Assembly (NCBI RefSeq): GCF_033807575.1
Contig: NC_084704.1
Span: forward strand, 24,839,968 to 24,903,967
Direction: 5' to 3'
DNA from: Cydia pomonella
Taxonomy: Eukaryota > Arthropoda > Insecta > Lepidoptera > Tortricidae
Length of the DNA stretch: 64,000 nt
The position numbers were made by a program, and so were the translations under genes. The notes beneath the pieces were generated by a model that saw only the letters and a list, made by a program, of their open reading frames with translations, did not search any database and was not told the origin of the DNA. Shown here piece by piece: positions 33,201 through 43,449 of this stretch; position 1 is the stretch's first letter, and each line of letters opens with the position of its first letter.

Positions 33201-35979
33201 GAATAAAACCGTGTTGTTCTTCAATTATGATCTGTTCTGATTTAGCAATGATTTTCTGCATTACTTTACAGGCAATGCACGTTAGACTTATTATTATTAT
33301 TATTAAAGCTTTTTTCCACTTAACAAGTTTTGCAATGTGTTTCTAATTTACAACTATTTCTTCCATTTTTGTTATGTGGCCCCTCTGAGGGTAAAAGCCT
33401 CCTCCATTCCTTTCCACCTTCCTCTGTCATTTGCCATATGTCACGTTAGACTTATTGGTCTGTAATTCGCTGCAGTAAGTTTGTCGCTTGTTTTGTATAT
33501 AGGGGTAACGTGGCGTCCTTCCAGTCATCAGGCAGTTTACCGGACGTGAATGACAATGACATTATATGTGACAGCTGTTCTCCTAATGAATGACTGCATT
33601 TCTTCAGAAATATTACCGTCTGGACCCATAGCTGTTTCGTCTTTAAAGGTGTTTATCACCTTTTCCACCACCTCAGGGGTAAATTCAATTTCTTCCAAAG
33701 ATTTCAGCACTCTAGTAGTACTCACTGTGGGTATTAGTAAAGTATCTGGTTCCATAACAAATGATTTCCTGAACTGGTTTGCGAAAATGTTTGCTATTTC
33801 TTTATATTTTTGAGTTTCTTCGGTATCTTGGTGAAACTACGTTAAACCTCCTCCAACATCTCAATATCCTTGATAAAATAAGGGCTCCACTCTTGAAATG
33901 CATACTCCAGTATAGGCCTAACATAGGTTTTGTGAATTTTGAGCATCATATCTGGCGTCAGATTCCCAAAAGCTTTCCTTATGAGGTACATAAGGCTCTT
34001 TGCTTTCTTAACGATTGCAGTTATATGTTCTTCCCATTTCAGGTCCTAGGTGATTTTAACGCCCAGATTGATTTGTGTCTTAACAGCTTTTAAGGGAGTG
34101 TTGTCCAAATTATACATGTAATGAGGGTTTTTTTTACCTATGTGCAGAACAGTAAATTTTGTAGAATTCAGGTTTATGAGTTCAGGCGGCAATAGTAGTA
34201 GTAAACACTTTATTGCACAAAACAACTACATAACTTAACACAGAAAGAATACAGTAAATGTGTACAAAGGTGAACTTATCCCCTCATCCTTTTAATATAT
34301 AGGATTTCTTCACACTCACAGAGCAGAGCATCACACAGAGCGAGCATCGCCTGAGGCAATTTATTGACACACTACGGCCAGTGTACATGTGCCTCGGCCG
34401 AAGCGGCGCGTGCACTTTCCTCGCCCGAGTTCGCTGCCTCAGCAGAGGCATGTCTACACTGGCCATATTGTGCGTGAGGAAATTGCCTTGCGCGTATGCT
34501 CGTTCTGTGTGGACCAGTTTAAAACACCATTAGCATCATACACATAAATTAAGTAATCATAATATTGCTAAGGTAATATAATCATATTCTATAAATAATG
34601 AATTACAAGGGTAATACCAAAGTGCGGTCTGGATCCAAACCATGGTCTGCCATTTGGTGACCACAGGTCTACTGTATAAAAGTATAATCTTTTAACGCGG
34701 TTATGTCACTGATGCGAATTTGCATGTCACTCTGGTATAAAAAAAAGGTATATGAGTGTGATACCGCCTAAGTCTGTATTGTCTTAGCAACGGAGTCCAC
34801 ACCCGCAACACAGCTGCCAAGCATTCATACTGCTGTGGCCCTCCTCACAATGCAAAAGTGTTTAAGTATTATTTAACCATTTAAATATGAAATTTGTCAG
34901 AAAAGTTACTAAGCAACCCACTGTTAAAATTTGTATCTGCTTTGCAACCACATTGGTCAAAATGATGGATAGGGACAAAAAATTATAAAGGGTTTGTTAG
35001 ATTTGACAGACATGTATGACTAATCTCATCAGTATTTAGATAGATATCATGCTGTGCTATGCATGATTAATGGAATGGTTAATGTTACAGAAGATAAAGC
35101 TACTCACCTGCAAGTGTATCTCTTGTCAACATCAACACACATCAAATGCCTTATGAAATCCTTAGCTGATTCACTAATGTCATCCCAGTAGGGAGAATCA
35201 AACTCAAAATCGCCTTTCAATATCTGGGCAAACAAATTTTCATCCTTCTCATCATAAAATGGTGGGTATCCGCAAAGTAAGATGTAAGATATTACTCCTA
35301 TACTCCATACATCCACTGCTTTGCCATATGGCTTCTGGGCAAGCACTTCAGGAGCAACATATCCTGGAGTTCCGCAAGCTGTAGCCATGATGCCAGAATC
35401 TTCAATTTTGGACAGACCAAAATCACTGATCATAATTTTACTGTCTTCATCAGCACTGTAATAGAGCAAGTTCTCGGGCTTGAGGTCGCGGTGTACGACG
35501 CCCTGCGAATGCATGTAGTCCACAGCCTCCAGCACCTGCCGCATAAGGTTGGACGCGTCCTTCTCGGTGTACGAGCCTTTTTCCACAATGCGGTCGAACA
35601 ACTCCCCGCCTGTCACCAGCTCCATCACGAGATACACTTTGTTTTTGTCCTCGTACGTTTCTAACAGCTGGACAATGTTAGGGTGCGAAAACATCTTTTT
35701 CTCTTCCCCTTCGCCTTTTGCTTGTTCACTAAATCTCTTCAGTACCCTAATCTCATTTTCTAGTGAATCTTCTTTCCCTTTAAGAGCTTTTTTGTCGATA
35801 ATTTTACACGCGAACAACTGCCCGTTATCTTTGCTTTCTATCAATCGCACCTCGGAAAACGCTCCGGTTCCCAGCAAATCTTTAACCACATACTTGTCTT
35901 CGATGGACGGTTGCTTTTCGGAGTCTCGGCCATCCTTTTTCGATTTCCTGCCGAAATCTTTTTTCCCAAATAAAGGCAT
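27269..35979 (-). CDS. CaMKI: Calcium/calmodulin-dependent protein kinase type I, two coding exons
   Basis: This is a Ser/Thr kinase activated by Ca2+/calmodulin and an upstream CaMKK. The first coding exon is 35979-35108 (872 nt, donor GTGAGT) and the second is 27482-27269 (214 nt, acceptor TTTACAG). They join in phase across an Arg codon to give 361 residues. Visible features are the glycine loop GTGAFSEV (37-44), ATP lysine in FACKI (59), HRDLKPEN (163-170), DFG (186-188), the activation-loop Thr in MATACGTPGY (200), and APEVLAQKPYGKAVDVWSIGV. The C-terminal exon carries the autoinhibitory/calmodulin-binding segment (SEQLKKNFAKSRWKQAYHAT, then VIRQMQK). Compared with vertebrate CaMKI there are about ten extra residues after the alphaC region (AKGEGEEKKMF). 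The 7.6 kb intron is full of LINEs. Alternative 3' exons cannot be excluded. Confidence 0.95.
28930..29113 (+). mobile_element. LINE/SINE 3' end, GGTCGGCAACGCGCATGTAAC family
   Basis: The sequence AGGGTCGGCAACGCGCATGT, ATAGGCTACGGAGACTGCTT and GCCGTATGCTTGTTTGCCAC, ending in TATA plus poly-A, is a common lepidopteran non-LTR 3' end. A second copy is at 43312-43436. Confidence 0.65.
29328..29456. mobile_element. Foldback MITE, TTGTATAAG...CTTATACAACG ends
   Basis: Arms GTATAAGAAGGGTCAAAAAA and AATTTTTTGACCTACTTATA bracket GTGGCGTGAGTTACAATGTG and ACATTGTAAAGGAATACGCC. A GC-rich palindromic block follows at about 29540-29585. Confidence 0.5.
30250..30750 (-). mobile_element. CR1-like LINE 3' fragment in CaMKI intron
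   Basis: The minus strand 30745-30410 reads LHFLKLTTLKERRKRGDLIE and TYKIL, then FFSNRVVKTWNKLPEDIISA and VNEFKNKLD, the C-terminal tail of CR1-type ORF2. Its 3' side is AAT-rich with (ATT)n runs. Confidence 0.75.
30880..31985 (-). mobile_element. R4/Dong-like LINE C-terminus (zinc knuckle and restriction-like endonuclease), split by a hAT MITE
   Basis: The upstream half (31972-31690) reads WESKVLHGRFYKAL, FGDLFGETEGFACAIADEVM and the start of a cysteine motif ICRACRRPGESLR. The downstream half (31424-30921) reads HRHNLVARIIYQQLALLYGL and YYKYSPAPVLENGRATLYWD, then the PD..D-type core NKPDIVIIDRSQRRVVLVDI and TIPHDENL. This matches non-LTR elements that carry a C-terminal endonuclease instead of APE. 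It is flanked by TTA/ATT runs, the kind of target Dong uses. The break in the cysteine motif is the MITE at 31473. The clade is tentative. Confidence 0.75.
31473..31676. mobile_element. hAT-type MITE with 8-bp target duplication TACCTGAG
   Basis: The ends CAGGGATCGGAAACCGGT and ACCGGTTCCGATCCCTG are inverted. TACCTGAG occurs at 31465-31472 and 31677-31684. It is 204 bp long and inserted in the LINE cysteine motif. Short open frames inside it are chance. Confidence 0.92.
31990..33830 (-). mobile_element. CR1-like LINE, RT domain largely present, frame-broken
   Basis: From 5' to 3' on the minus strand: 33755-33537 (PEVVEKVINTFKDETAMGPD, RT start); degenerate 33530-33040 with an inserted LINE tail; 33034-32708 (VLSGVPQGSVLGLILFEIFV, LSLFADDMKIMG); and 32726-32094 (LEVVNSQRDLGVTITSNLKW, LYKTYIRPILEYAYQIWSPY, KVQRRATKMVYGL, VVREWNKLPQTVINAPSVNS). 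The FADD catalytic box is intact; the frames are not continuous. Confidence 0.85.
33293..33441 (-). mobile_element. RTE-like LINE 3' end inserted in the CR1-like LINE, 15-bp duplication
   Basis: CACGTTAGACTTATT lies at 33278-33292 and 33442-33456. On the minus strand the insert reads GACAGAGGAAGGTGGAAAGG then AATGGAGGAGG, a coding tail of the D.RGRWKGMEEA type, and ends in (AAT)n. It is a 5'-truncated copy of 149 bp. Confidence 0.85.
33835..34195 (-). mobile_element. Second CR1-like LINE fragment
   Basis: The minus-strand translation, with breaks, shows LKWEEHITAIVKKAKS-like, LMYLIRKAFGNL-like and YVRPILEYAFQEWSPYFIKD-like blocks. It is the same ORF2 region as 32560-32700 but a separate copy. 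A tail-like AGTAGTAGTAAACACTTTAT follows at about 34196. Confidence 0.6.
34331..34515. mobile_element. Foldback MITE, CACACAGAGCGAGC / GCTCGTTCTGTGTGG
   Basis: The inverted ends continue with GAGGCAATTTATTGACACAC mirrored by GTGAGGAAATTGCC, and GGCCAGTGTACATG mirrored by CATGTCTACACTGGCC. The middle is GC-rich. Confidence 0.6.
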
Positions 35980-36462
35980 CTTTGTGCCTCTCTATCCCGG
36001 ATAGGATTTACTACTATCTTAAAAACCTACACGTACCTACGTAGATATAATCAGACCACACACATATATCAAGACTGATATACTCTCTTGCTTCACGAAT
36101 GCGCAGGCTGCTCAAGGTCAAGCAATTTGTCAAAGTCTCGTCGCGTTTTGTGACATGCCACGCAACGCAAAATAAATAAGTTATCGTGTTGCCAAAAGGC
36201 TCTATGTTGAATCAGCTAATTATATTTCTCGAAAGAAAAAATCGATCTTCTACATGGTTTATTTTTGATTTTTGTATCAAGATACATTACCAAAATTTAG
36301 GTATATTTAGGGAACATACAGAATAATTTTAAAACCATAACGAAACGCAAACATTTTATAGGTACCTAACCCAGCGTTACACATTCGTGCAAGTAGTGAT
36401 GCGAATTATAATAGCGAATGCGAGTGTAACGCAAGTCACTCGTACAAAAACATACGTATTTA

Positions 36463-36952
36463 AGGGCCAATTAGATCCATCCATCTCATATATCTATGAT
36501 CCACACTTTATCAGCCCTGATATTAGGGGAAAACCGAAATCTTTCTCTTATACTCTCACCAAGATGTAATAAAAGTGACAGAGAAAAATGCCCGCAATTG
36601 CCGAACTTCGATTTTGCCGAGCAAAAGTATTTTTCCGTTTCATCAAATATTAGCACATCGTTTAAAATATTTTAAATGTAACAAAAATGGTTCAAATGCA
36701 AAAATATCAAACATTGAACATTTTTGACAATTAGAGACCAAGTATTTTTTACATTTCAAATATTGTTAACGATGTGCTAATATTCCGTGAAACGAAAAAC
36801 GATTATCAGGCCCGAAATCGGGACTACTTATTTTATCACATTTCAAAAATATTGTTAACGATATGTTGATATTTCATGAAACGGAAAACAACTCTATGTC
36901 GGGCCCGATGTCGGCCCGGCCCCGTTGCAACGTGTGGATGGATCTAATTAAA
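36463..36952. mobile_element. MITE cluster upstream of CaMKI, AATTAGATCCATCC ends
   Basis: CCAATTAGATCCATCCATCT near 36468 is inverted at about 36938 (GGATGGATCTAATTA). Internal AACGATGTGCTAATATT-type repeats and a partial GGGCTATA-family copy (36535-36630) are present. A half copy lies at 37525-37640. Confidence 0.5.
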
Positions 36953-36954
36953 AT

Positions 36955-37530
36955 GAATAAATAAATATTATAGGGCTATTCTTACACAAATCGACTTAGT
37001 CCCACGGTAAGCTCAAAAAGTCTTGCGCTGTTTTCAGTGTTTTCAGGGTATTTATTTAGTCATCTGCAATCATTCACGGGGTGGATATACAATATAGGTC
37101 ATACTAAGCAACTTATACAATGGGACCAATCCCGAAATGGAGAAAAAAAAATTACGCTCCCATACAAAATGTCAAGGTCAAATGTATGAAACAGCCAATT
37201 TTTTTTCGCGATTTCGGGTTTGGTCCTATAGTGAAAGTTGCTTTGCTCAGTATGACCCATTCACCCCGTAAATTATTGCAGGTGACTCAATAAACAGCCT
37301 GTATATACAATATACAAATACCTACTTAAATGCATTGAAAACATCCATGACTCGGGAACAAATATCTGGGCTATAACCGCAAAAATCGAAGTTCGTTAAT
37401 TGCGGGCATTTTTCTCTGTCACTCTAACTACGTCTTAGTAAGAGTAAAAGAGAAAGATCCCCGAAATTTACGTTTTTCGGTTTTCGCGGTAGGGCCCCAG
37501 GTGCTCATCGCAAATAAAATGCCCTTAAGT
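36955..37530 (-). mobile_element. SINE copy interrupted by two MITEs
   Basis: Three collinear pieces match the minus strand of the SINE at 42772: 36955-37013 (CGACTTAGTCCCACGGTAAG), 37319-37370 (GAAAACATCCATGACTCGGG) and 37499-37527 (GTGCTCATCGCAAATAAAAT, GCCC). The gaps hold a MITE with inverted ends TTTATTTAGTCATCTGCAAT and ATTGCAGGTGACTCAATAAA (about 37049-37294), and a second MITE starting GGGCTATAACCGCAAAAATC and ending CGGTAGGGCCCC (37371-37498). Confidence 0.7.
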
Positions 37531-38194
37531 GCCAATTACATCCACACTTTATCAGGGCTGAAATTGAAATGTAATAAAAATGGTTCATATGCAAAAATAT
37601 CAAACAATGAACATTTTTGGCAATAGGGTTGTTTCCAATTTTTTGAAACACCATCGTCACTAAATTACTTAATATATATTTTTCTTTTTGATTCTCTTAT
37701 ATTTTTCACGTTAAAAAATACGGCAATATGATCTTAGCCGCCTCGGCCGCCTTCGAACTCAAAATTGGTTACGTTTTCTCATATGTAGTCTGCCTCTTTC
37801 GCACTTATGGCTTGTTCATATACGTCATGGCTTCCCTTTCGCACACTTCATCTGTTTGTCAAGCGAAGCGACTGACATGTCTCTGCGCAGGACAGCACTA
37901 CTAGCGCCATCTGTTGGCTAGTAATGATGCAAAGGAAAAAAAGATTAGGTACTCAGATATAGTTTGGCCAGCCATTGTAGGAATGCCATACAAAATTTCA
38001 ATTGCTTTGCCTGACTATAGATATTCACACCTTCACTCAGGTATGTGAATTACGTAACTGTAAACGAAGTAAATATAATCTTTTAAGCTAGGACCTACTC
38101 TGTTTATACTGATTTTCACACAACTGTGGCAAAGCTAAAAAGGAGGATTTAATTTTTCACCTGTACCTACATAGAGTTTATTACTATACAAGTG

Positions 38195-38335
38195 CGAAAA
38201 GTAGAAATTATCTATTCGCACGTGTATCGTACAACGGTTTACGGTCTGTACATATGGCCCTTTAAATATTTGACATAGGCACGTAAAGTGCTAATTGCCG
38301 CGCTATTGCGGTAAAGTAGCACTATAATTATGTAA
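38195..38335. mobile_element. MITE fragment, GCACTAGTGCG family, third copy
   Basis: TTATCTATTCGCACGTGTAT, GTACATATGGCCCTTTAAAT and TATTGCGGTAAAGTAGCACT match the order in 1212-1425, with a deletion of the ACGAGTGGCG block. Confidence 0.5.
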
Positions 38336-38699
38336 TGTGAAGTCCAATAACACCTCTCTTACACGATGTTGCCCTTTAGCCATTATGAAGGACGGTTTTG
38401 GTCGAGTTCCATATAGTCTGCCGTTTTTATTATAGAAATAAACATTTCAATTTAAAATGTATTTTGATTTTATTCACTATTTATTTACCTTAGTAGTGTG
38501 TAGTAGGGCGTACCTTACCTACCCTGCGAGTTCAGGGTGCATTCGCCAGTGAGTACATTTTTTCTTTCTTTTACGGTTTGATGCGATTTTATATGTATAC
38601 TGGAGTAATTCAATTAATTAGGATGTATGAATAAATACAACAACTACATACATACTAACATTTTTTATTCATCAATCAATCAAATAGAAGGCAATCAAA

Positions 38700-39073
38700 G
38701 TAAGTGAGCACCGAGCAGGCAGAGAGAACACCAGTCAGTACGAAACTTTTTTATTCCGACACCCCGCAGTCTACATTTTCTTTGTCTATGCTTCCACCCC
38801 CTGACGTCACGGTGGAAATCGACCAATCCCATTGGGCGTAGTAAGTAGTCGCCCCTTCACGGGATCACTACCGCGCATCACCTCGCGCTATATCTTCTAA
38901 ATGTTTTCACAGTGCAAACCATATGTGCCGTTAAGAATGTATCCGGCTGTGATTAAAACTGTTTAAAATGTACTATATCTTCTGTTTAATGGTTTGAAAT
39001 TTTTTTGTTGTTTTATTTTTCTCGGAGGTGTATTTTATAGGTTCGGAAAATTACATTAAGGGGTGGTGCCGTG
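38700..39073 (+). promoter_or_regulatory. dlg1: Candidate dlg1 (S97-type) promoter and 5'UTR
   Basis: A full CRE palindrome TGACGTCA is at 38802-38809. CCAAT is at 38823-38827 and an inverted CCAAT (ATTGG) at 38831-38835. A TCAGT initiator-like motif lies in CACCAGTCAGTACG near 38730. The block is less AT-rich than its surroundings and sits 240-350 bp upstream of the ATG at 39074. The motifs are seen; promoter function is inferred. Confidence 0.45.
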
Positions 39074-39991
39074 ATGCCCGTTCGTAAGCAAGGTGAATTT
39101 AGTGTTTTAACCAATCCATAACTTCATAAAGAGTTTTAATGTTTGGATATATTTCTGCATGTGTGCTTTTATTTTATTATTACTCCAATAGGAACAGTGG
39201 CAGGGGTTGGTTGCGCAAACAATAGCACCCTAAGTTCTGTTGATCCGTTCGTATCGATAATAGTGTTGCCATTGCCACTGACCCCTTCACTAATACCTAC
39301 CTCGTTTTGTTAAATAAAACTCTAGTTATGATAATAAAGATCTAATATACCCAAACCTCTCCCGTCTTTCTGCATATCTACCCTTAATCCAGCCACTGTA
39401 GAACTTGGATTGGATCCTTAAATCTTTAGATATCTACAACTGTGCTACTTGTCGCAGAATTGCAGACCCGAACAGCAACCTTCCTTCTACCCTATATCAC
39501 AAAACACCTAAGTAATAGTAGATAATTAGTATGTTTAATTTATATATAAAGTCAGCACCTAATTATCTTTCGATTGACACTTTACTGTATTAATAAAGTC
39601 AGCAAGTTAGTGCAGTAGCCCATGTGTGGGTATGAAATCGTCCATGCGATTAAAATTATCACTTCCATGTAACTGCCAGAGCCTACCTTGCGTATGTGTA
39701 GTAACGTGTTATTTACTGTGTAGGTAAATGATCTGAGTACCTACCTCTTTAACTTGCTTATACGGTTGTTTTTATAAGCCGTTACTAAAACAGAATAAAA
39801 TAACAACCCACCTTCGTTATTTTATATGAGTTTTATCTACATCTTTTTTGTCTATACAGAAGCCCACCGAGCATTGGAACTGCTGGAAGACTACCACAGC
39901 AAATTAGTGAAACCCAATGACCGACAACTGCGACTTGCGATCGAAAGAGTCATCAGAATTTTCAAGTCACGCCTCTTTCAAGCTCTTCTTG
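39074..39991 (+). CDS. dlg1: Discs large 1, 5' end: M-P-V micro-exon plus L27 exon (partial gene)
   Basis: Dlg is a MAGUK scaffold of septate junctions and synapses. The L27 exon 39860-39991 (acceptor TATACAG, donor GTGAGT) encodes AHRALELLEDYHSKL...AIERVIRIFKSRLFQALL, the L27 domain of the S97-type isoform. The upstream coding exon is ATG CCC GTT C at 39074-39083 (donor GTAAGC). It leaves phase 1, exactly what the L27 exon needs, giving MPVQAHRALELL. S97 isoforms of flies and vertebrates begin with MPV followed by a few residues and then AHRALELL, so both start and splice fit. The L27 exon ends in phase 1 (G), which would suit the Asp of the family's next block DIQE. I did not find that exon, so PDZ, SH3 and GUK exons lie beyond 64 kb. 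Confidence 0.88.
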
Positions 39992-40548
39992 GTGAGTGAT
40001 GTAGTTTGTCATATTGAGGTTTTCAGTTTCAGGGGTAGGTTTCAATTGCATAAACCTACGTTACCTACAAGGTGAGCCGAAAGGTAAAGTGAAATAGTGG
40101 CTGCGCTTCCCACTAAAGCAAAGATCAAAACATTCACAAATAGGTAATAAAACCGTCAGAAATGAAAATATAGTTGGAATCAAATTGTAAAGAGGGAGAT
40201 CAGGATAAAATAAAGGTAAGTTAATATGACAGCATCCATATCTCGTCCTGTCATGTAGACACCAGAAGTATCATATGATAATTTAAAAAAATACCTACAC
40301 AAGAATACATCTCTCAGTTTGCTCACGATACGTAGTACGCTGTTTAAACCAAAGGAAAAAATACGGCTACGGGCTAAAGCATAACGCAATTGTAGCTAAC
40401 AATTCAAAAAACATCAACTAAAAAAGTACCTTTAGAGTAGCCACTTTATGAATGAACTCATTCATAAATCAAACATAGTTGTATAGCCCCCTCCAGAATA
40501 TGTGCGTAAATCGCGGCGCGACAGTTTAGTTCGCGCGTGACTGTGCTG

Positions 40549-40619
40549 TGACTTTGCATGCCTAAAGGGTTTTTATGCTCCATGTGCAGGCATGCATGCA
40601 CTTTAGGCATGCAAAGTCA
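40549..40619. repeat. 71-nt hairpin in dlg1 intron
   Basis: TGACTTTGCATGCCTAAAG (40549-40567) is perfectly inverted at 40601-40619, with a 33-nt loop rich in GCATG. The size fits an animal pre-miRNA, but a small foldback repeat is as likely. Confidence 0.7.
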
Positions 40620-41522
40620 AAAATACTTGCCACTTACTAACGTTTTCCGAACTAGCCTTTAGTTATGGTAGCATTGTTATTGTTATTTATTTTGCCACAG
40701 ATGAGCCAAAATAGTGTAGTACCTACTTTATATAGTCTTGCAAGTTCGCGCTTCGTAGGTCCTATCCTTTGACACTAGCCAAATAACCGAAAAAAGAACG
40801 GGAAACAAGGCGCGAAGAAGGCGTGAACAATCTGCCATGTTCGGGGATTATAGCTATGTCAGTGTCACATTAGCTGGAAAGCCAAAAAAATTGGGAATTA
40901 TTTTCTTAAAAGTCTATTCTACTCTCTTTTCTTTCACACCGGCCCATGCCAGGCTAGATAAAGTGGAGGTACCTAGATATTGTCTATAGAATATGTTTAC
41001 AGAAAATAAAGCAGTGCAAAAGGTAGATGCACACAACACAACGGCTTCATTGGATAAAGGCAGGTCGTTATATGCACCGACGCCTATCGATCAGAAGCGG
41101 CGTTAATTCAAGGTGGCTAGAGCTAGATGTTATGCCGACGTGCATATCTACAACTCTACTATATCAAATGCCTAGATACGTCTCGCTATGCTTTATTTAG
41201 ATAAAGTCCACGGCACGCAGCGATAAGTCTGATTTTTATTACTTGAAGAAAAATAAGTGCAAGTCAAACTTGCCTTTTAGGGCTTGGTACCTTTTTAACA
41301 GACTTCAAAAGTAGGAGATTTTATGTTCGACTGTATGTATAATTTATTTACAAACTTTCATTTTGGTTTTACTTGTCTGTTGACTAATACAATACGAGTT
41401 ACACTATCATAATATGAAATCACTTGTTTTACTTTTGTTACCCATTTGTTACCATGATCAAGCGTGAGACATATTTATTATATGTTTCATAATATTATCC
41501 CATAGTATAATATATTGTAGTA

Positions 41523-41649
41523 CAGTCACGTCTGAAAATATTGATACGAAAATGTGCCAAAAATATGTATACACTACCTTAATATGTGGGCAATAAAGTC
41601 GTTATTGTTGTTGCCACTTTTTCTGTATCGATATTTTCAGACGTGACCG
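41523..41649. mobile_element. TA-flanked MITE, TIR CAGTCACGTCTGAAAATAT
   Basis: CAGTCACGTCTGAAAATATT and its near-inverse ATATTTTCAGACGTGACCG form 25-bp ends with TA at 41521-41522 and 41650-41651. It is 127 bp with no coding. Confidence 0.75.
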
Positions 41650-42299
41650 TACCTAACTTTTAGGACAATAAATATTTTCTTTGTATGCCGTTTTGTACAG
41701 TTTTGATGTCTAATATCGTCTCCAATTACCCCTCAATTTCTCAAAGGTTAACTGGAAGAGATCCCTGATCCCTGTTAGTAATGATGTGTGTTTTTTGCTG
41801 TTTTATGTTTTTTTTGTACAATAAAGTGTTTTACTATCAGTAGTAGTACTACTACTATGTATTAGTCGAACATCTAGACCACATTTCTGCCAAGAACAAG
41901 AATGTCAATACTATATTGATTTATAAGGACACTAGCTCTTGCCCACGACTTCATCCGCGTTGGTTTATTTCCCTAAACACACTTTCAACCCCTTTTTAAC
42001 CCTAAAAGGGGCTGAATTTGCAAAAGAACTGAAATTATTCTTCGTACGTTTTAATATTTTCTCTACCTACTAATTTCAAATCCCTACTCAAATCGTTGCC
42101 GTTACAAACTTTCAACACCTTTTCCTTTTCGGGGATGAATTTTTCAAAAACGCTGGAATTACTTTTCTCGTATTTTATGAAAATGTCTTATTACGAAGTT
42201 TCAAGTTTCTAACTTAATATAAAACTTGATCCCCGTACAAACTTCATCCCCTTTTAAACCCCCTTAGGAGATGAAAAGGGGATGAAAGGTAGATTAGAA

Positions 42300-42545
42300 C
42301 TACGACCCCTATACAAAACGAATTGCTACCAGAAAAGCAGGTTGGGTTCGGTTAGAATTGCGCCCCATACTCAAAACAACCCGCTGCCAGAAAATTAGTT
42401 TAGGTTAGAACTACGACCCCTAAACAACCGCTATTAGAAAAGTGGATCAAGTTAGGTTAGAACTGCGACTATTAGCAGTTCTAACAACTGCTAATGGTCG
42501 CAGTTCTAACCTAACTAACGAACGAAAGTTTAGGTTAGATAAAAC
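42300..42545. repeat. Imperfect minisatellite, GGTTAGAACTGCGACCCC unit
   Basis: Repeats of about 55-65 bp share TAGAACTACGACCCC, AACAACCGCTATTAGAAAAG and GGTTAGGTTAGAACTGCGAC. The family recurs in the opposite orientation at 45790-46035. Confidence 0.6.
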
Positions 42546-42771
42546 AAAGCAGTTTGCACACAAAAATAAACATATTTTTAAATTAAGGTTTGGATCGTCT
42601 TTTGTCACATGACATGAAAACTTGTATACCAAATGAACATTATACCACATGATCGTTATAAGATATAAGTGTTATACCAACGGTTAATTATACATATAAA
42701 ATAATAATAAACGTTTTAATATTATACCAAATGTATATTACAATGAGTGATTATACCCTTTAAAATTCGAC

Positions 42772-43047
42772 GACCAGTCTGGCCTAGTGGGTAGTGACCC
42801 TGCCTATGAAGCCGTTGGTCCCGCGTTCAAATCCTGGTAAGGGCATTTATTCGTGTGATGAGCATGGATATTTGTACCTGAGTCATGGGTGTTTTCTACG
42901 TATTTAAGTATTTATAAATATTTATTTATTATATATATCGTTGTCTATGTGCCCACAACACAAGCCTTATTGAGCTTACTGTGGGACTTTAGTCAATTTG
43001 TGTAATAATGTCCTATAATATTTATTTATTTATGATTTATTTATTAC
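42772..43047 (+). mobile_element. tRNA-derived SINE, second full-length-like copy
   Basis: It starts GACCAGTCTGGCCTAGTGGG, with B-box-like GCGTTCAAATCC at about 42823-42834. The body is GGGCATTTATTCGTGTGATG, CTGAGTCATGGGTGTTTTCT and AGCTTACTGTGGGACTTTAG, ending in TTTATTTATTTATG. It is collinear with 19596-19833. Confidence 0.85.
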
Positions 43048-43311
43048 AATTATATGAAATATTGTTATATTGAAAGAAAATATATTATTCCTTTTTATAC
43101 CTATCATATCATTACACATCCGAAATGTCTGGAATGGAAATCAATTTTTTTTGAGCACGGGACTTAATCTTTGTATAAAAGCATTATTAGATTACAAGTA
43201 ATTTCAGTGTTTTTAAAACTCATCCACTAAAAAGGGTTAAAAAGGGGTTGAAAGTTTGAATCTATTACAAAACAACAACTACAAAAACAACGAGGAATCA
43301 ACTTTATGCTA

Positions 43312-43436
43312 GGGTCGGCAACGCGCATGTAACTCCTCTGGAGTTGCAGTTGTACATAGGCTACGGAAACTGCTTACCATCAGGCGGGCCGTATGCTTGT
43401 TTGCCACCGACGTAATATAAAACAAATGAAAAAAAA
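43312..43436 (+). mobile_element. LINE/SINE 3' end, second copy of the GGTCGGCAACGCGCATG family
   Basis: It matches 28998-29113 closely through GTATGCTTGTTTGCCACCGA, CGTAATATAAAA and the poly-A-like tail. Confidence 0.65.
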
Positions 43437-43449
43437 ACCTTTGCAATTT

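Noticed and set aside
35549..36004. A 151-residue plus-strand reading frame
   Set aside because: It is exactly antisense to the CaMKI kinase exon and is a mirror of conserved coding.
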